The notes: a model not told the origin generated them from the letters alone. DNA of 64,000 bases from Streptomyces sp. NBC_00568 (GCF_026341855.1 NZ_JAPENW010000001.1:3587001-3651000), one strand, 5' to 3'; positions 49,955 to 57,918 are shown, numbered from the stretch's first letter. Made by a program: numbers and translations.

Positions 49955-50407
49955 ATGGACACGATCTGGCTCGGCGGGGCGGAATGGCTGGCCGTGCTCC
50001 GTATCGGGCTCGGGCTGTGGTGGCTGGAGAGCTGGCGGCACAAGGACAAGCAGGGCTGGTTCGAGCGGGGGACCGGGATCGCGTGGGCGTCGGAGGTCGC
50101 GGCCAAGCACCGGTGGAACGCCGTGCGGTCCGGTTTCGACACCGTCGTCGCCCCGCGCCCGCGGACGATGGCGTACGTCGTCGTGTACGCGGAGCTGGCC
50201 CTCGGCCTTGGGCTGGTGGCCGGACTGCTGACGCCCGTCGCCCTGATCGGAGGGCTGCTCCTCAATGTCCTCTACTTCACGCTCATGATCCACGACTGGG
50301 CGGAGCAGGGGCAGAACGCGATGATGGCGCTCGTCTCGGCCGTCGGGCTGTTCGGGATGTCCTGGCAGACGTGGTCGCTGGACAACGCGCTGGGGCTCTT
50401 CCGGTGA
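49955..50407 (+). CDS. DoxX-family membrane protein
   Basis: 150 residues from ATG 49955 (GGGAGG upstream). Four membrane spans typical of DoxX (WLAVLRIGLGLWWLESWRHK, VVVYAELALGLGLVAGLL, VALIGGLLLNVLYFTLMI, MMALVSAVGLFGMSWQTW). DoxX proteins are quinone-linked membrane subunits of unclear general function, often with oxidoreductases. It is coupled (GTGA overlap) to the DUF35 gene. Confidence 0.85.
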   Translation: MDTIWLGGAEWLAVLRIGLGLWWLESWRHKDKQGWFERGTGIAWASEVAAKHRWNAVRSGFDTVVAPRPRTMAYVVVYAELALGLGLVAGLLTPVALIGGLLLNVLYFTLMIHDWAEQGQNAMMALVSAVGLFGMSWQTWSLDNALGLFR

Positions 50408-51102
50408 CCGGGGCCTCGGGGCGCGGGGGTGCGGTGGGCCCGGCGAGTGAACCGGGCTCCGGGGGAGCGCCGGGAGCACCAGGTCAGGCCGGTGCGGCGG
50501 GTTCCGCGGGGGTGCCGGGCGCGGCGGGTTCCGCGGGGGTGTCCGGAGCGGCGGGCTCTGCGGGGGTGCCGGGCGCGGCGGGTTCCGCAGGGGTGTCCGG
50601 AGCGGCGCGGTCCGCGGGCGCGGGGGGTTCCGGCGGTGGGTTCGACGTGCCCGAGGTGGACGCCTTCACCCGGCCGTACTGGGACGCGGCGGCCGAGGGA
50701 CGGCTGCTGATCCGGCACTGCGCGGCCTGCGGCCGGCCTCATCACTACCCCCGGGAATTCTGCCCGCACTGCTGGAGCGAGGACGTGAGCTGGCGGGCCG
50801 CGAGCGGCCGCGCCACGCTCTACACCTGGTCCGTCGTGCACCGCAACGACCTGCCGCCGTTCGGCGGGCGCGTGCCGTACGTCGCCGCCGTCGTCGACCT
50901 GACGGAGGGTCCCCGGATGATGACCGAGGTGGTCGGGTGCGAGGAGGCGGCACTGCGGATCGGGATGAGCCTGGAGGTCGCGTTCCGTGCCGGGGTCCCC
51001 GTGTTCCGGCCGGCGTCAAGCGGCGGAGGCCGACCCTCTCCGGTGCCGGAGGCGGGGCTGCTCCGGGGGTCTTCCGGGAGCCCCGGTCCGCTCAGGGAGT
51101 GA
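50404..51102 (+). CDS. Zn-ribbon/OB-fold DUF35 protein with Gly/Ala/Ser repeat N-terminus
   Basis: 232 residues from GTG 50404, overlapping the DoxX stop. The functional part begins at about residue 80: rubredoxin-like zinc ribbon HCAACGRPHHYPREFCPHC and OB fold (ATLYTWSVVHRNDLPPFGG, PYVAAVVDLTEGPRMMTEVV). DUF35 proteins pair with lipid-transfer-type thiolases to form acyl-CoA aldolases, and a thiolase of that type is at 53.7 kb. Residues ~33-68 are four 9-residue GSAGVPGAA repeats, absent from the family. Confidence 0.88.
   Translation: MTGASGRGGAVGPASEPGSGGAPGAPGQAGAAGSAGVPGAAGSAGVSGAAGSAGVPGAAGSAGVSGAARSAGAGGSGGGFDVPEVDAFTRPYWDAAAEGRLLIRHCAACGRPHHYPREFCPHCWSEDVSWRAASGRATLYTWSVVHRNDLPPFGGRVPYVAAVVDLTEGPRMMTEVVGCEEAALRIGMSLEVAFRAGVPVFRPASSGGGRPSPVPEAGLLRGSSGSPGPLRE
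50500..50607 (+). repeat. four in-frame 27-bp repeats (GSAGVPGAA)
   Basis: Units at 50500-50526, 50527-50553, 50554-50580 and 50581-50607, alternating PG and SG versions, so a 54-bp higher-order duplication is visible. All in frame in the DUF35 gene. Confidence 0.95.
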
Positions 51103-51133
51103 CCCGTGGGCCGGGAGGGGTTTGAATGGCTGG

Positions 51134-51739
51134 ATGTCCGACGTCCATGAGCAATTCGCCGTCCATCCCTTCCCCGAGCTGACGGGCCTCGGTCTGCGGC
51201 TGCGTCCCTGGGACCTGGAGTCCGACGCCGACGTCTCGGCGTATCTGCGGGGGCTGGCCGACCCCGAGTTCCAGCGCTGGAACACCCCGCTCAGGTTCGT
51301 CCGGGACATCGACACCGCCCGTGAGTCACTCCGGTCGCGCGTCGCCGCCGCGACGAACGGCACCGGGGTCTCCTTCTGCGTCACCGACGCGGAGACCGGC
51401 GAGACACTGGGCCACATCGGCGTCAATGAGATCGACCACGTCATGAGCTGCGCACGCGTCGGCTACTGGGTCCTCCCGGAGGCCCGCGGCCGCCAGGTCG
51501 CCACCCGGGCCCTCACCCTCGCGGCCCGCTACGCCTTCATCGACCTCGCCCTGCACCGCCTCGACCTCGGCCACGCCGTGGGCCACGAAGTGTCGTGCCG
51601 CGTCGCCGAACGCTGCGGATTCCGGCCCGAGGGGACGCTGCGCGGCGCGATGTTCGAGGCGGGCCGCCACGACGCGTTCCGCGACGTACACCTGCACGGC
51701 CGGCTGGCCACGGATCCGGAACCCACGCCGCCGGGGTGA
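51134..51739 (+). CDS. GNAT acetyltransferase, RimJ/RimL type
   Basis: 201 residues from ATG 51134. GNAT fold of the ribosomal-protein type: LRLRPWDLESDADVSAYLRG, ETLGHIGVNEIDHVMSCARV, GYWVLPEARGRQVATRALTL (acetyl-CoA-binding R-G-x-x-A) and VAERCGFRPEGTLRGAMFE. Acceptor unknown. Follows the DUF35 gene by 31 bp but may have its own start. Confidence 0.88.
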   Translation: MSDVHEQFAVHPFPELTGLGLRLRPWDLESDADVSAYLRGLADPEFQRWNTPLRFVRDIDTARESLRSRVAAATNGTGVSFCVTDAETGETLGHIGVNEIDHVMSCARVGYWVLPEARGRQVATRALTLAARYAFIDLALHRLDLGHAVGHEVSCRVAERCGFRPEGTLRGAMFEAGRHDAFRDVHLHGRLATDPEPTPPG

Positions 51740-51815
51740 GGGCCGGGAGTCCGTGCCGACGTGGTGAGGCTCGGGAGCCCGCTGCGCGACGGCGGGGGAT
51801 CGCTCCGGAACCCGA

Positions 51816-51871
51816 GCCCGCACGGTGAGGGTGAGCCGGTGCCCGCACGGTGAGCCCGTGCCCGCACGGTG
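51816..51871. repeat. three copies of gcccgcacggtg
   Basis: At 51816-51827, 51841-51852 and 51860-51871, separated by related ggtgagccggt phrases, in the 223-bp gap between the two acetyltransferase genes. Confidence 0.8.
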
Positions 51872-51962
51872 GGGGTGAGCCGGTGCCGCCCACTCGGGGA
51901 GGTGGGGCGCGTGCCCCCGAAAATCGGAGGCAGGGCGCCGTGGCCCCACGGGATCATCGGGC

Positions 51963-52847
51963 ATGACCTCCGTGGCGTACGACTGGCAGCTCACCCATGA
52001 CCTCGACGCGTTTCTCGGCCGGGCCGGGGACTTTCTCCGGTCGCGACCCGCGCAGCACACCGTCGCGCTGACCGTGACGGACGCGCTGCGGAGACGGGGG
52101 CCGCGTGGGGTCGGCGGGGCCGCGCCGGTCTTCGGAGCGCTGGAGCGGGACGGGGCGGTCACGGCGGCCCTCTTCCGTACGCCGCCGTACCGGCTGAACC
52201 TCACCTCTCTGGACGAGCGGGACGCGGACACGCTCGCCGCGCTGCTCGTGCACGCGGAGATCGAGGTCCCCGGTGTCTCCGCCGACACGGACACCGCCGC
52301 GGCCTTCGCCGAGGCCTGGCGGCGGCGGGCCGGAGCGACGCCGGTGCTGCTGCGGGGGGAGCGGCTGTACCGGCTCGGCGACCTGACGGTGCCCGAGCCG
52401 GCGCCGCCCGGCCGGGCCAGGGTCGCGGGCGAGGCCGACCGTGAGCTGCTCGCCCGCTGGTACACGGAGTTCGCCGAGGCCATCGGCGAGGGAGGGTACC
52501 GCGACGCCGGAGCCTGGGCCGACGACCGGATCTCCTACGGAGGGCTCACCGTCTGGGAGGACCCCGACGGCGCTCCCGTCGCCATGGCGGGCGGATCGGC
52601 CCCGATCGCCGGGCAGGTGCGCGTGGGCCCCGTCTACACTCCGGCCCACCTGCGCGGCCGTGGTTACGCGGGTGCCGTCACCGCCGAAGTGAGCCGCGCC
52701 GCGGTCGCCGCCGGCCTCCAGGACGTGCTCCTCTTCACCGACCTCGCCAACCCGACCAGCAACGGTCTCTACCAGCGCATCGGCTACCGGCCCGTCTCGG
52801 ATTTCGCGACGTACGACTTCACGTACGACGTCGCGCGCACGACGTGA
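51963..52847 (+). CDS. GNAT acetyltransferase
   Basis: 294 residues. N-terminal half (VAYDWQLTHDLDAFLGRAGD) has no clear motif; the C-terminal half is GNAT: GQVRVGPVYTPAHLRGRGYA (V-Y-T-P-x-x-x-R-G-R-G), VAAGLQDVLLFTDLANPTSN and GLYQRIGYRPVSDFATYDF. Family of large actinobacterial acetyltransferases near mycothiol synthase in fold. Acceptor unknown. Confidence 0.85.
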   Translation: MTSVAYDWQLTHDLDAFLGRAGDFLRSRPAQHTVALTVTDALRRRGPRGVGGAAPVFGALERDGAVTAALFRTPPYRLNLTSLDERDADTLAALLVHAEIEVPGVSADTDTAAAFAEAWRRRAGATPVLLRGERLYRLGDLTVPEPAPPGRARVAGEADRELLARWYTEFAEAIGEGGYRDAGAWADDRISYGGLTVWEDPDGAPVAMAGGSAPIAGQVRVGPVYTPAHLRGRGYAGAVTAEVSRAAVAAGLQDVLLFTDLANPTSNGLYQRIGYRPVSDFATYDFTYDVARTT

Positions 52848-52947
52848 TGGACGACGTGGCGTACGGCCGCGGGCAGGTCGGCCCGCCGGGTGACGCGCAG
52901 GGCGATGCGCGGGACCGGCGTGCCCGTGTTCGGCGTGGGTGTCGGTG

Positions 52948-53604
52948 TCACGGCCACAGCAGCTCTGTGGTCCAGCCGGTGTCCGTGCGGCGGTAGACGA
53001 GCCGTGCGTGGCGTCGGCGGGTGTCCCCCTGGAAGAACTCCACCTCGTCCGGGCGCAGGCGGTAGAGGGTCCAGGTGGGGGCGGGGGAGTCCGGGGAGCT
53101 CTCGGCCCGTTCCCAGGCGGCTTCCGACGCCCGGTCCAACTCCGCGCGCGAGGGCAGGACTTCGCTCTGGCGGCCCACGAGCGCGGCGGCCAGCGCCCCC
53201 GTGGACCGGGCGTGCAGGTCCGCCTGGCTCTCCTCGGGCGGCGCGACGGTGACGGGGCCGCGGAGCCGGATCTGGCGTCCCTGGGCGGGCCAGTAGAAGT
53301 CGAGCGCCGCGTACGGACGGGCGGCGAGCTGCCGTCCCTTGCGGCTGGTGGCATGGCTGGCGAAGGCCCACCCGTCCGCGTCCGCGCCGTGCAGCATCAC
53401 GATCCGGACGTCCGGCAGTCCGTCCTCGTCCGCCGTCGCCAGCGACATCGTGTGGGGCTCGGTCTGCCCGGCCGCCACCGCCTCCGCGAACCACCTGGTG
53501 AACAGGGCCAGCGGGTCCGCCGGTGCCTCTTCCGGCGCGAAGCCGGGCAGCTCCGTGTCCCACACCCGCAGCGATCTCAGCAGCTCATGAAGATCCGGTT
53601 CCAT
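52948..53604 (-). CDS. PdxH-like FMN-binding oxidase (pyridoxamine-phosphate-oxidase family)
   Basis: 218 residues from ATG 53604 (an upstream GTG at 53619 is possible). FMN split barrel: TMSLATADEDGLPDVRIVML, SHATSRKGRQLAARPYAALD, IRLRGPVTVAPPEESQADLH and the PdxH-type C-terminus TLYRLRPDEVEFFQGDTRRR. Compared with the true pdxH at 5.7 kb it lacks the exact RxH phosphate-site ending (RRRHARLVYRR keeps R-x-H). Second PdxH-like proteins in Streptomyces may act on other flavin substrates. Confidence 0.82.
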   Translation of the reverse strand: MEPDLHELLRSLRVWDTELPGFAPEEAPADPLALFTRWFAEAVAAGQTEPHTMSLATADEDGLPDVRIVMLHGADADGWAFASHATSRKGRQLAARPYAALDFYWPAQGRQIRLRGPVTVAPPEESQADLHARSTGALAAALVGRQSEVLPSRAELDRASEAAWERAESSPDSPAPTWTLYRLRPDEVEFFQGDTRRRHARLVYRRTDTGWTTELLWP

Positions 53605-53697
53605 GCCACCGAGTATCACTCGGGGCGGGTCGGCACCGCCGCGCCGCCCGTGCCGACCAGGTGAGCGCGGGACAGGTGCCGGGCCTCCCCGGGCCGC

Positions 53698-54891
53698 TCA
53701 TCCCCGCCCCAGCACCACCGTCCCCGAGGAACAGAACCAGCCTCCCGTCCCGGAGGCCACCGCCAGCTGGGGCGGCGTGCCGTCGGGGCGGCGCACCTGG
53801 CGTTCCTCCGGCAGCTCGCCGCGCAACTGTCGTACGGCCTCCACCAGCAGGAACAGGCCGCGCATTCCCGGGTGTTGGGCCGACAGCCCGCCCCCGTCGG
53901 TGTTCACGGGCAGTTCCCCGCCCACCAGCAGCCGCCCCTTCGCGGCGTCCACGAAGGATCCGCCCTCGCCCTTGGGACAGAAGCCGAGGTCCTCCAGGGT
54001 CACCAGGGTCATGTAGGTGAAGGCGTCGTAGATCTCTGCGAAGTCGATCTCGTCCGGGCGGATCCCGGCCCGCTCGAAGGCGAGCCGGCCGCTCACCGCC
54101 GCCGGGGAGACGGTGAAGTCCGCCCACTCGGACATGGTGGTGTGGGAGACGTGCTCGCCGGTGCCGAGCACCCACACCGGGGCCGTACGGCAGTCGCGTA
54201 CGTACTCCTCGGCCGCCAGCAGCACCGCCGCGCCGCCGTCGGAGCGGATGCAGCAGTGCAGCTTGGTGAAGGGGTCCGCGATCATCGGCCCCGCCAGGAC
54301 CTCGTCGACGGTCACCGGGTCGCGGAACATCGCCTCCGGGTTGCGGGCGGCGTTCGCGCGGGCCTGGACGGCGACCGAGGCGAGCTGTTCGAGCGTGGTG
54401 CCGTAGGTGTGCATATGGCGGCGCGCGGCCATCGCGTACTTGGCGATGAGGGTGTGGCCGTAGGGGACCTCGAACTGGAGCGGGCCCCGGGCGCCGAACG
54501 ACAGGTTGCCGGTGCGGCGGCCCGCCCTGATGTCGGCGCGGGCCGTGGAGCCGTAGACGAGCAGGACGGCCTCGGCGTGGCCCGCCGCGATCGCGTCGGC
54601 CGCGTGGGCCGCCATGACCTCCCAGGTGGACCCTCCGACCGAGGTCGAGTCGACCCATGTGGGGCGCAGCCCCAGGTATTCGGCCACTTCGGCGGGAGCG
54701 AGGGTGCCGAGGCCCGCCGACGCGAAACCGTCGATCACCGAGCGGTCCAGGCCGGAGTCGGCCAGCGCGCGGCGCGCGGCCTGGGCGTGCAGCGCGTACG
54801 GGGTCGCCTCGTCCACGCGGCCGCAGTCGGACAGGGATATACCGACGACGGCGACCTTGCGACGGCTGTGGCCCGGGGTGGCATGCGTCAT
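53698..54891 (-). CDS. lipid-transfer-type thiolase (Ltp), non-condensing
   Basis: 397 residues from ATG 54891. Thiolase fold: KVAVVGISLSDCGRVDEAT, VDSTSVGGSTWEVMAAHAAD, SDGGAAVLLAAEEYVRDC, EIYDAFTYMTLVTLEDLGF and VNTDGGGLSAQHPGMRGLF. At the position of the thiolase nucleophilic Cys stands a Gly (SVGGS), so it cannot do Claisen chemistry. Ltp2-type homologues with a DUF35 partner cleave beta-hydroxyacyl-CoA (retro-aldol). The DUF35 protein at 50.4 kb is a candidate partner. Operator G1 lies 2 bp upstream of the ATG, consistent with a leaderless mRNA. Confidence 0.9.
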   Translation of the reverse strand: MTHATPGHSRRKVAVVGISLSDCGRVDEATPYALHAQAARRALADSGLDRSVIDGFASAGLGTLAPAEVAEYLGLRPTWVDSTSVGGSTWEVMAAHAADAIAAGHAEAVLLVYGSTARADIRAGRRTGNLSFGARGPLQFEVPYGHTLIAKYAMAARRHMHTYGTTLEQLASVAVQARANAARNPEAMFRDPVTVDEVLAGPMIADPFTKLHCCIRSDGGAAVLLAAEEYVRDCRTAPVWVLGTGEHVSHTTMSEWADFTVSPAAVSGRLAFERAGIRPDEIDFAEIYDAFTYMTLVTLEDLGFCPKGEGGSFVDAAKGRLLVGGELPVNTDGGGLSAQHPGMRGLFLLVEAVRQLRGELPEERQVRRPDGTPPQLAVASGTGGWFCSSGTVVLGRG

Positions 54892-54893
54892 GA

Positions 54894-54912
54894 ATCTGAC
54901 GGTACATCAGAT
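54894..54912. promoter_or_regulatory. regulon operator G1: ATCTGA-N7-TCAGAT
   Basis: CTGACGGTACATCAG core with 6-bp arms and AT on both sides. It begins 2 bp from the thiolase ATG; on the coding strand TACCGT (a plausible -10) is part of it, so binding would directly mask the promoter. Confidence 0.78.
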
Positions 54913-54970
54913 AACTGTCCCACCGGGAGGTGGTCGCACCCCTGTGCATCTGGAACCCTCCGCCCTAACA

Positions 54971-54983
54971 TGACGGCCCGTCA
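54971..54983. promoter_or_regulatory. regulon operator G2: TGACGG-C-CCGTCA
   Basis: 13-bp perfect palindrome followed by GAT, 57 bp before the acyl-CoA dehydrogenase ATG. With G1, two sites serve the divergent thiolase and dehydrogenase promoters, like A/B. Confidence 0.78.
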
Positions 54984-55040
54984 GATCTGGGATGTCCGCC
55001 GTCCAGCTGTCCCGCTGCCCGACGAGGGAGGAGCCCGCCC

Positions 55041-56228
55041 ATGGATGTCCATCTCACCGCGGAGCAGGAGGAGATACGCCGCACGCTGCGGGAGTTGCTG
55101 GTCAAACGGTGCGGCCCGGAGGAGCTGAGGGCCGCCGAGGGGACCCCCGCCGGCTATGACCCGGCGCTCTGGGAAGCCCTCGCGCGGCAGCTCGGGCTGC
55201 CCGGACTCGCCCTCCCCGAGGCATACGGCGGTGTCGGCTGCTCGGTGACCGAACTCGCCCTCGCCTGCGAGGAGTCGGGCCGCGCCCTCGCCCCCTCGCC
55301 GCTGCTGGCCACCGCTGTTCTCGCCGCCCCGCTGATCCTGGCCCTCGGTACCGAGGACCAGCGCCTCGCCCTGTTGCCGCGGCTGGCCTCGGGTGCGCTC
55401 ACCGCCGCCCTCGCGGTACCGGGCGCGGGCCTGGCCACCGCCCTCGGGCTGGTCGGTGACAACCGTGGCGACTGGGCCGGCGGCGGTCGCGCCGGGGGTG
55501 TGCAGGCGCGCCGGGCGGACGGCGTGTGGCGGCTCTACGGGCAGGCGGCGCAGGTGCTCGACGGGCACAGCGCCGGGCTGCTGGTGGTGGCCGCGCACAC
55601 CGGAGGGTTCGCGCGGTCGCGGACGCTGCTGTTCCTGGTGAGGGCCGGTGCCGAGGGGCTCGTGCGCGCGAGGCAGACGTCCTTGGACGGGACACGGCCG
55701 CAGGCCCGGCTCGAACTGCGCGATGTCGAAGCCGAGTTGCTGGGCGACGAACAGGCCGACGTGCCCGCCGCGCTGGCCGCCGTCGGGGACACCGCCGCCG
55801 CCGTGCTCGCCGTCGAGGCCGTGGGCGCCGCCGACCGCACGCTGGAACGCACCGTCGAATACGTGCGCCGGCGTGAGCAGTTCGGGCGGGCGATCGGCTC
55901 CTTCCAGGCGGTCAAGCACCGGCTCGCGGATGTGTACGTGGGCGTGCGGTCGGCACGCTCGGCGGCGTACTACGCGGCGTGGGCCGCCGGGACGGGCGGC
56001 GAGCGGGTGGGCGGACTCGCGCTCGCCCAGGCGCTGGAGTCGCTGCGCACCGCCGCCTCCGAGGGCATCCAGTTGCACGGCGGCATCGGCTTCACCTGGG
56101 AGCACGACGCCCATCTCTCCTTCAAGCGCGCGTCCGGCGACGAACTGCTCTTCGGCCCCGTGCACCGGCTGCGCGCGCACGCCGCCGACGCCGCGCGTCT
56201 CTTCGACGGCGGGGAGGTGACGGTCTGA
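55041..56228 (+). CDS. acyl-CoA dehydrogenase, partner-subunit type
   Basis: 395 residues from ATG 55041 (GAGGGAGGAG upstream). N-terminal DVHLTAEQEEIRRTLRELLV, LALPEAYGGVGCSVTELALA; C-terminal RTVEYV-like LERTVEYVRRREQFGRAIGS, HGGIGFTWEHDAHLSFKRAS, without an IQR ending. Same subclass as the protein at 32.9 kb but without the repeat insert. It may pair with one of the catalytic-type dehydrogenases (31.7 or 37.5 kb). Stop overlaps the next ATG (TGATG). Confidence 0.9.
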   Translation: MDVHLTAEQEEIRRTLRELLVKRCGPEELRAAEGTPAGYDPALWEALARQLGLPGLALPEAYGGVGCSVTELALACEESGRALAPSPLLATAVLAAPLILALGTEDQRLALLPRLASGALTAALAVPGAGLATALGLVGDNRGDWAGGGRAGGVQARRADGVWRLYGQAAQVLDGHSAGLLVVAAHTGGFARSRTLLFLVRAGAEGLVRARQTSLDGTRPQARLELRDVEAELLGDEQADVPAALAAVGDTAAAVLAVEAVGAADRTLERTVEYVRRREQFGRAIGSFQAVKHRLADVYVGVRSARSAAYYAAWAAGTGGERVGGLALAQALESLRTAASEGIQLHGGIGFTWEHDAHLSFKRASGDELLFGPVHRLRAHAADAARLFDGGEVTV

Positions 56229-56845
56229 TGGCGGCGGCCAGGGGTTCGCGTCCGGGGACCGGCTCGGGAAGCGGTGCTGAGGGGAGGGCGGGCACGGGGA
56301 CCGGGGCGAGGCGGATTCCCGGTGTGCGGCTGGTGCAGCGGGTCTCCTCGACCCGGACCTTCGCCAGGGTGGCCCCCCACCTCATTCCGGCTCTCGACCG
56401 TGCCGTGCACCGGCTGACGCGCGGCAAGGTGCTGCTCAGCGCCCAGATGCTGCCGGGGGTCGTCCTGACCGTGCGGGGCGCCAAGAGCGGTCTGGAGCGC
56501 CGTACCCCACTGGCCTGCATGCCGGAGAGCGACGCGTCGGGTGCCGCCGCGGGGGCCGGCTGGCTCCTCATCGGCTCCAACTTCGGCCGTACGGACCATC
56601 CCGCCTGGACCGCGAACCTGCTCGCCGGTCCCGACGCCGTCATCAACTGGAAGGGCGAGGACATCCCCGTGACCGCCCGGCTCCTCACGGGTGAGGAACG
56701 GGCCGCCGCGTGGAAGACGGTGCTCGCGTTCTGGCCGCCGTACGCCACCTATCAGGCCCGGGTGGACCGGGAGATACGGCTCTTCAGGATCGTGCGCCGA
56801 CCTGTGCCCGCGGGCACCGCGGAAGGTGAGGAACGGTCCGGCTGA
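56228..56845 (+). CDS. deazaflavin (F420)-dependent nitroreductase-family protein
   Basis: 205 residues from ATG 56228 overlapping the dehydrogenase stop. After a Gly/Ser-rich N-terminus, the DDN/FDOR-B fold: VVLTVRGAKSGLERRTPLAC, GWLLIGSNFGRTDHPAWTAN, AVINWKGEDIPVTARLL, AFWPPYATYQARVDREIRLF. Such proteins use F420H2 to reduce quinones, enones or nitro compounds. Coupled expression with the dehydrogenase suggests it works on an enoyl intermediate or quinone of the pathway. Confidence 0.88.
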   Translation: MAAARGSRPGTGSGSGAEGRAGTGTGARRIPGVRLVQRVSSTRTFARVAPHLIPALDRAVHRLTRGKVLLSAQMLPGVVLTVRGAKSGLERRTPLACMPESDASGAAAGAGWLLIGSNFGRTDHPAWTANLLAGPDAVINWKGEDIPVTARLLTGEERAAAWKTVLAFWPPYATYQARVDREIRLFRIVRRPVPAGTAEGEERSG

Positions 56846-56905
56846 ACGAACCCTCCGCCCGGTCCGGTTGAACGAACCCGGCACCCGGTCCGGCCGAACC
56901 GGCCG
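56834..56905. repeat. three 26-bp repeats over the reductase stop codon
   Basis: cggtccggctgaacgaaccc starts copies at 56834, 56860 and 56886 (third degenerate). The tga in copy 1 is the stop codon of the reductase. Confidence 0.9.
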
Positions 56906-57061
56906 CCCGGCCGGGAGCCTTCGCGCACGGCGACGGTCGGCTCCCCGCCCATCGGCCGGCTCCCCGCCCGTACAGCGCAGCGGGCGGCAGCCCACCGGAA
57001 TGTTCCTCCGGGATGAACTGCCGCCCGCATGACAGGAACTGGGGCGATGAGGAGCGGGAAT

Positions 57062-57709
57062 CTACTTCGTCGGCTTCTTCCCGGTCACGCCCAGATACAC
57101 CAACAGCGCGAGGTTCGGCTTGAGTTCAGCCTGCTTGACGCCCCACGTCTGGAAGCCCTTCTGATGCGAGGCGACCGCCGCGAGCATGGCGACGAGGGAA
57201 CCGGCCATCGCGGCCGGGTTCACGTCCTTGTCGACCTTGCCCTTGGCCTGGAGGTCGGTGACCGAGTCCGTAAGGGAGTTGTTCACCGAGTTCAGGATCT
57301 TCATGCGGATCTTGTAGAACCGCTTGTCGCCCTCGGCGGCACCGAGGTCGACGACTCGGAGGATCGCGTCGTTCCTGCGCCAGAACTCCAGGAAGCCGTC
57401 GACGAGTTCCTGCGCGGTCTGCCAGCCGGCCTTGCCGACCCAGGACCGCCCTTCGAGCAACTGGGTCAACCCGGCGCCCTCGGCAGCCATTTGCTCGGCA
57501 ATCTCCAGGACGGCGCCTTCGACGTCCGGGAAGTACTGGTAGAAGGTCGCCGGTGAAGTGCCTGCCTTCCGGGCGACGTCAATGACTTTGACATCCCGGT
57601 AGGGCGAGGAGCTGAGCATCTCGCTGAGGCAGTCGAGCAGCTTCTGCCGGGTCGCCTGCCCACGTCGTCCGGCCACGCGGCCGTCGACGGTACGCACTTG
57701 TCCTGTCAT
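57062..57709 (-). CDS. TetR-family regulator, proposed repressor of the CTGAC regulon
   Basis: 215 residues from ATG 57709. TetR HTH at residues about 15-62: ATRQKLLDCLSEMLSSSPYR, KVIDVARKAGTSPATFYQYF, followed by a helical ligand domain (DGFLEFWRRNDAILRVVDLG) of the type common in mycobacterial and Streptomyces lipid-catabolism repressors. It is next to the thiolase/dehydrogenase/reductase genes. A degenerate palindrome CTGTC-ATGCC-GTCAG (plus strand) covers its own start codon. Assignment to the regulon is inference. Confidence 0.85.
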   Translation of the reverse strand: MTGQVRTVDGRVAGRRGQATRQKLLDCLSEMLSSSPYRDVKVIDVARKAGTSPATFYQYFPDVEGAVLEIAEQMAAEGAGLTQLLEGRSWVGKAGWQTAQELVDGFLEFWRRNDAILRVVDLGAAEGDKRFYKIRMKILNSVNNSLTDSVTDLQAKGKVDKDVNPAAMAGSLVAMLAAVASHQKGFQTWGVKQAELKPNLALLVYLGVTGKKPTK

Positions 57710-57717
57710 GCCGTCAG
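57703..57717. promoter_or_regulatory. degenerate regulon operator H over the TetR start codon
   Basis: Plus strand CTGTC-ATGCC-GTCAG: one half site perfect, the other with one mismatch pattern (CTGTC for CTGAC). The ATG of the TetR gene (57707-57709) lies inside. Fits weak autoregulation. Confidence 0.5.
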
Positions 57718-57918
57718 CTTACCGAGGGGTGATCGGAGCGCGATTCGGCCGACTGCAAATGGGGTGCGGCCGTACATCGCGGGGGTTCAAAGGGGGTTCG
57801 GCGCGGGGTTCACCGCCGGGCCCGATGCCGCGCGCAGGGGCCTTGAGCAGCGGCGGAGCGTCACCGGAGCGGCTGCGCCTGCTCTGCGGGATGCGGAAAG
57901 GGCCGTTAGCTTGGCCGC

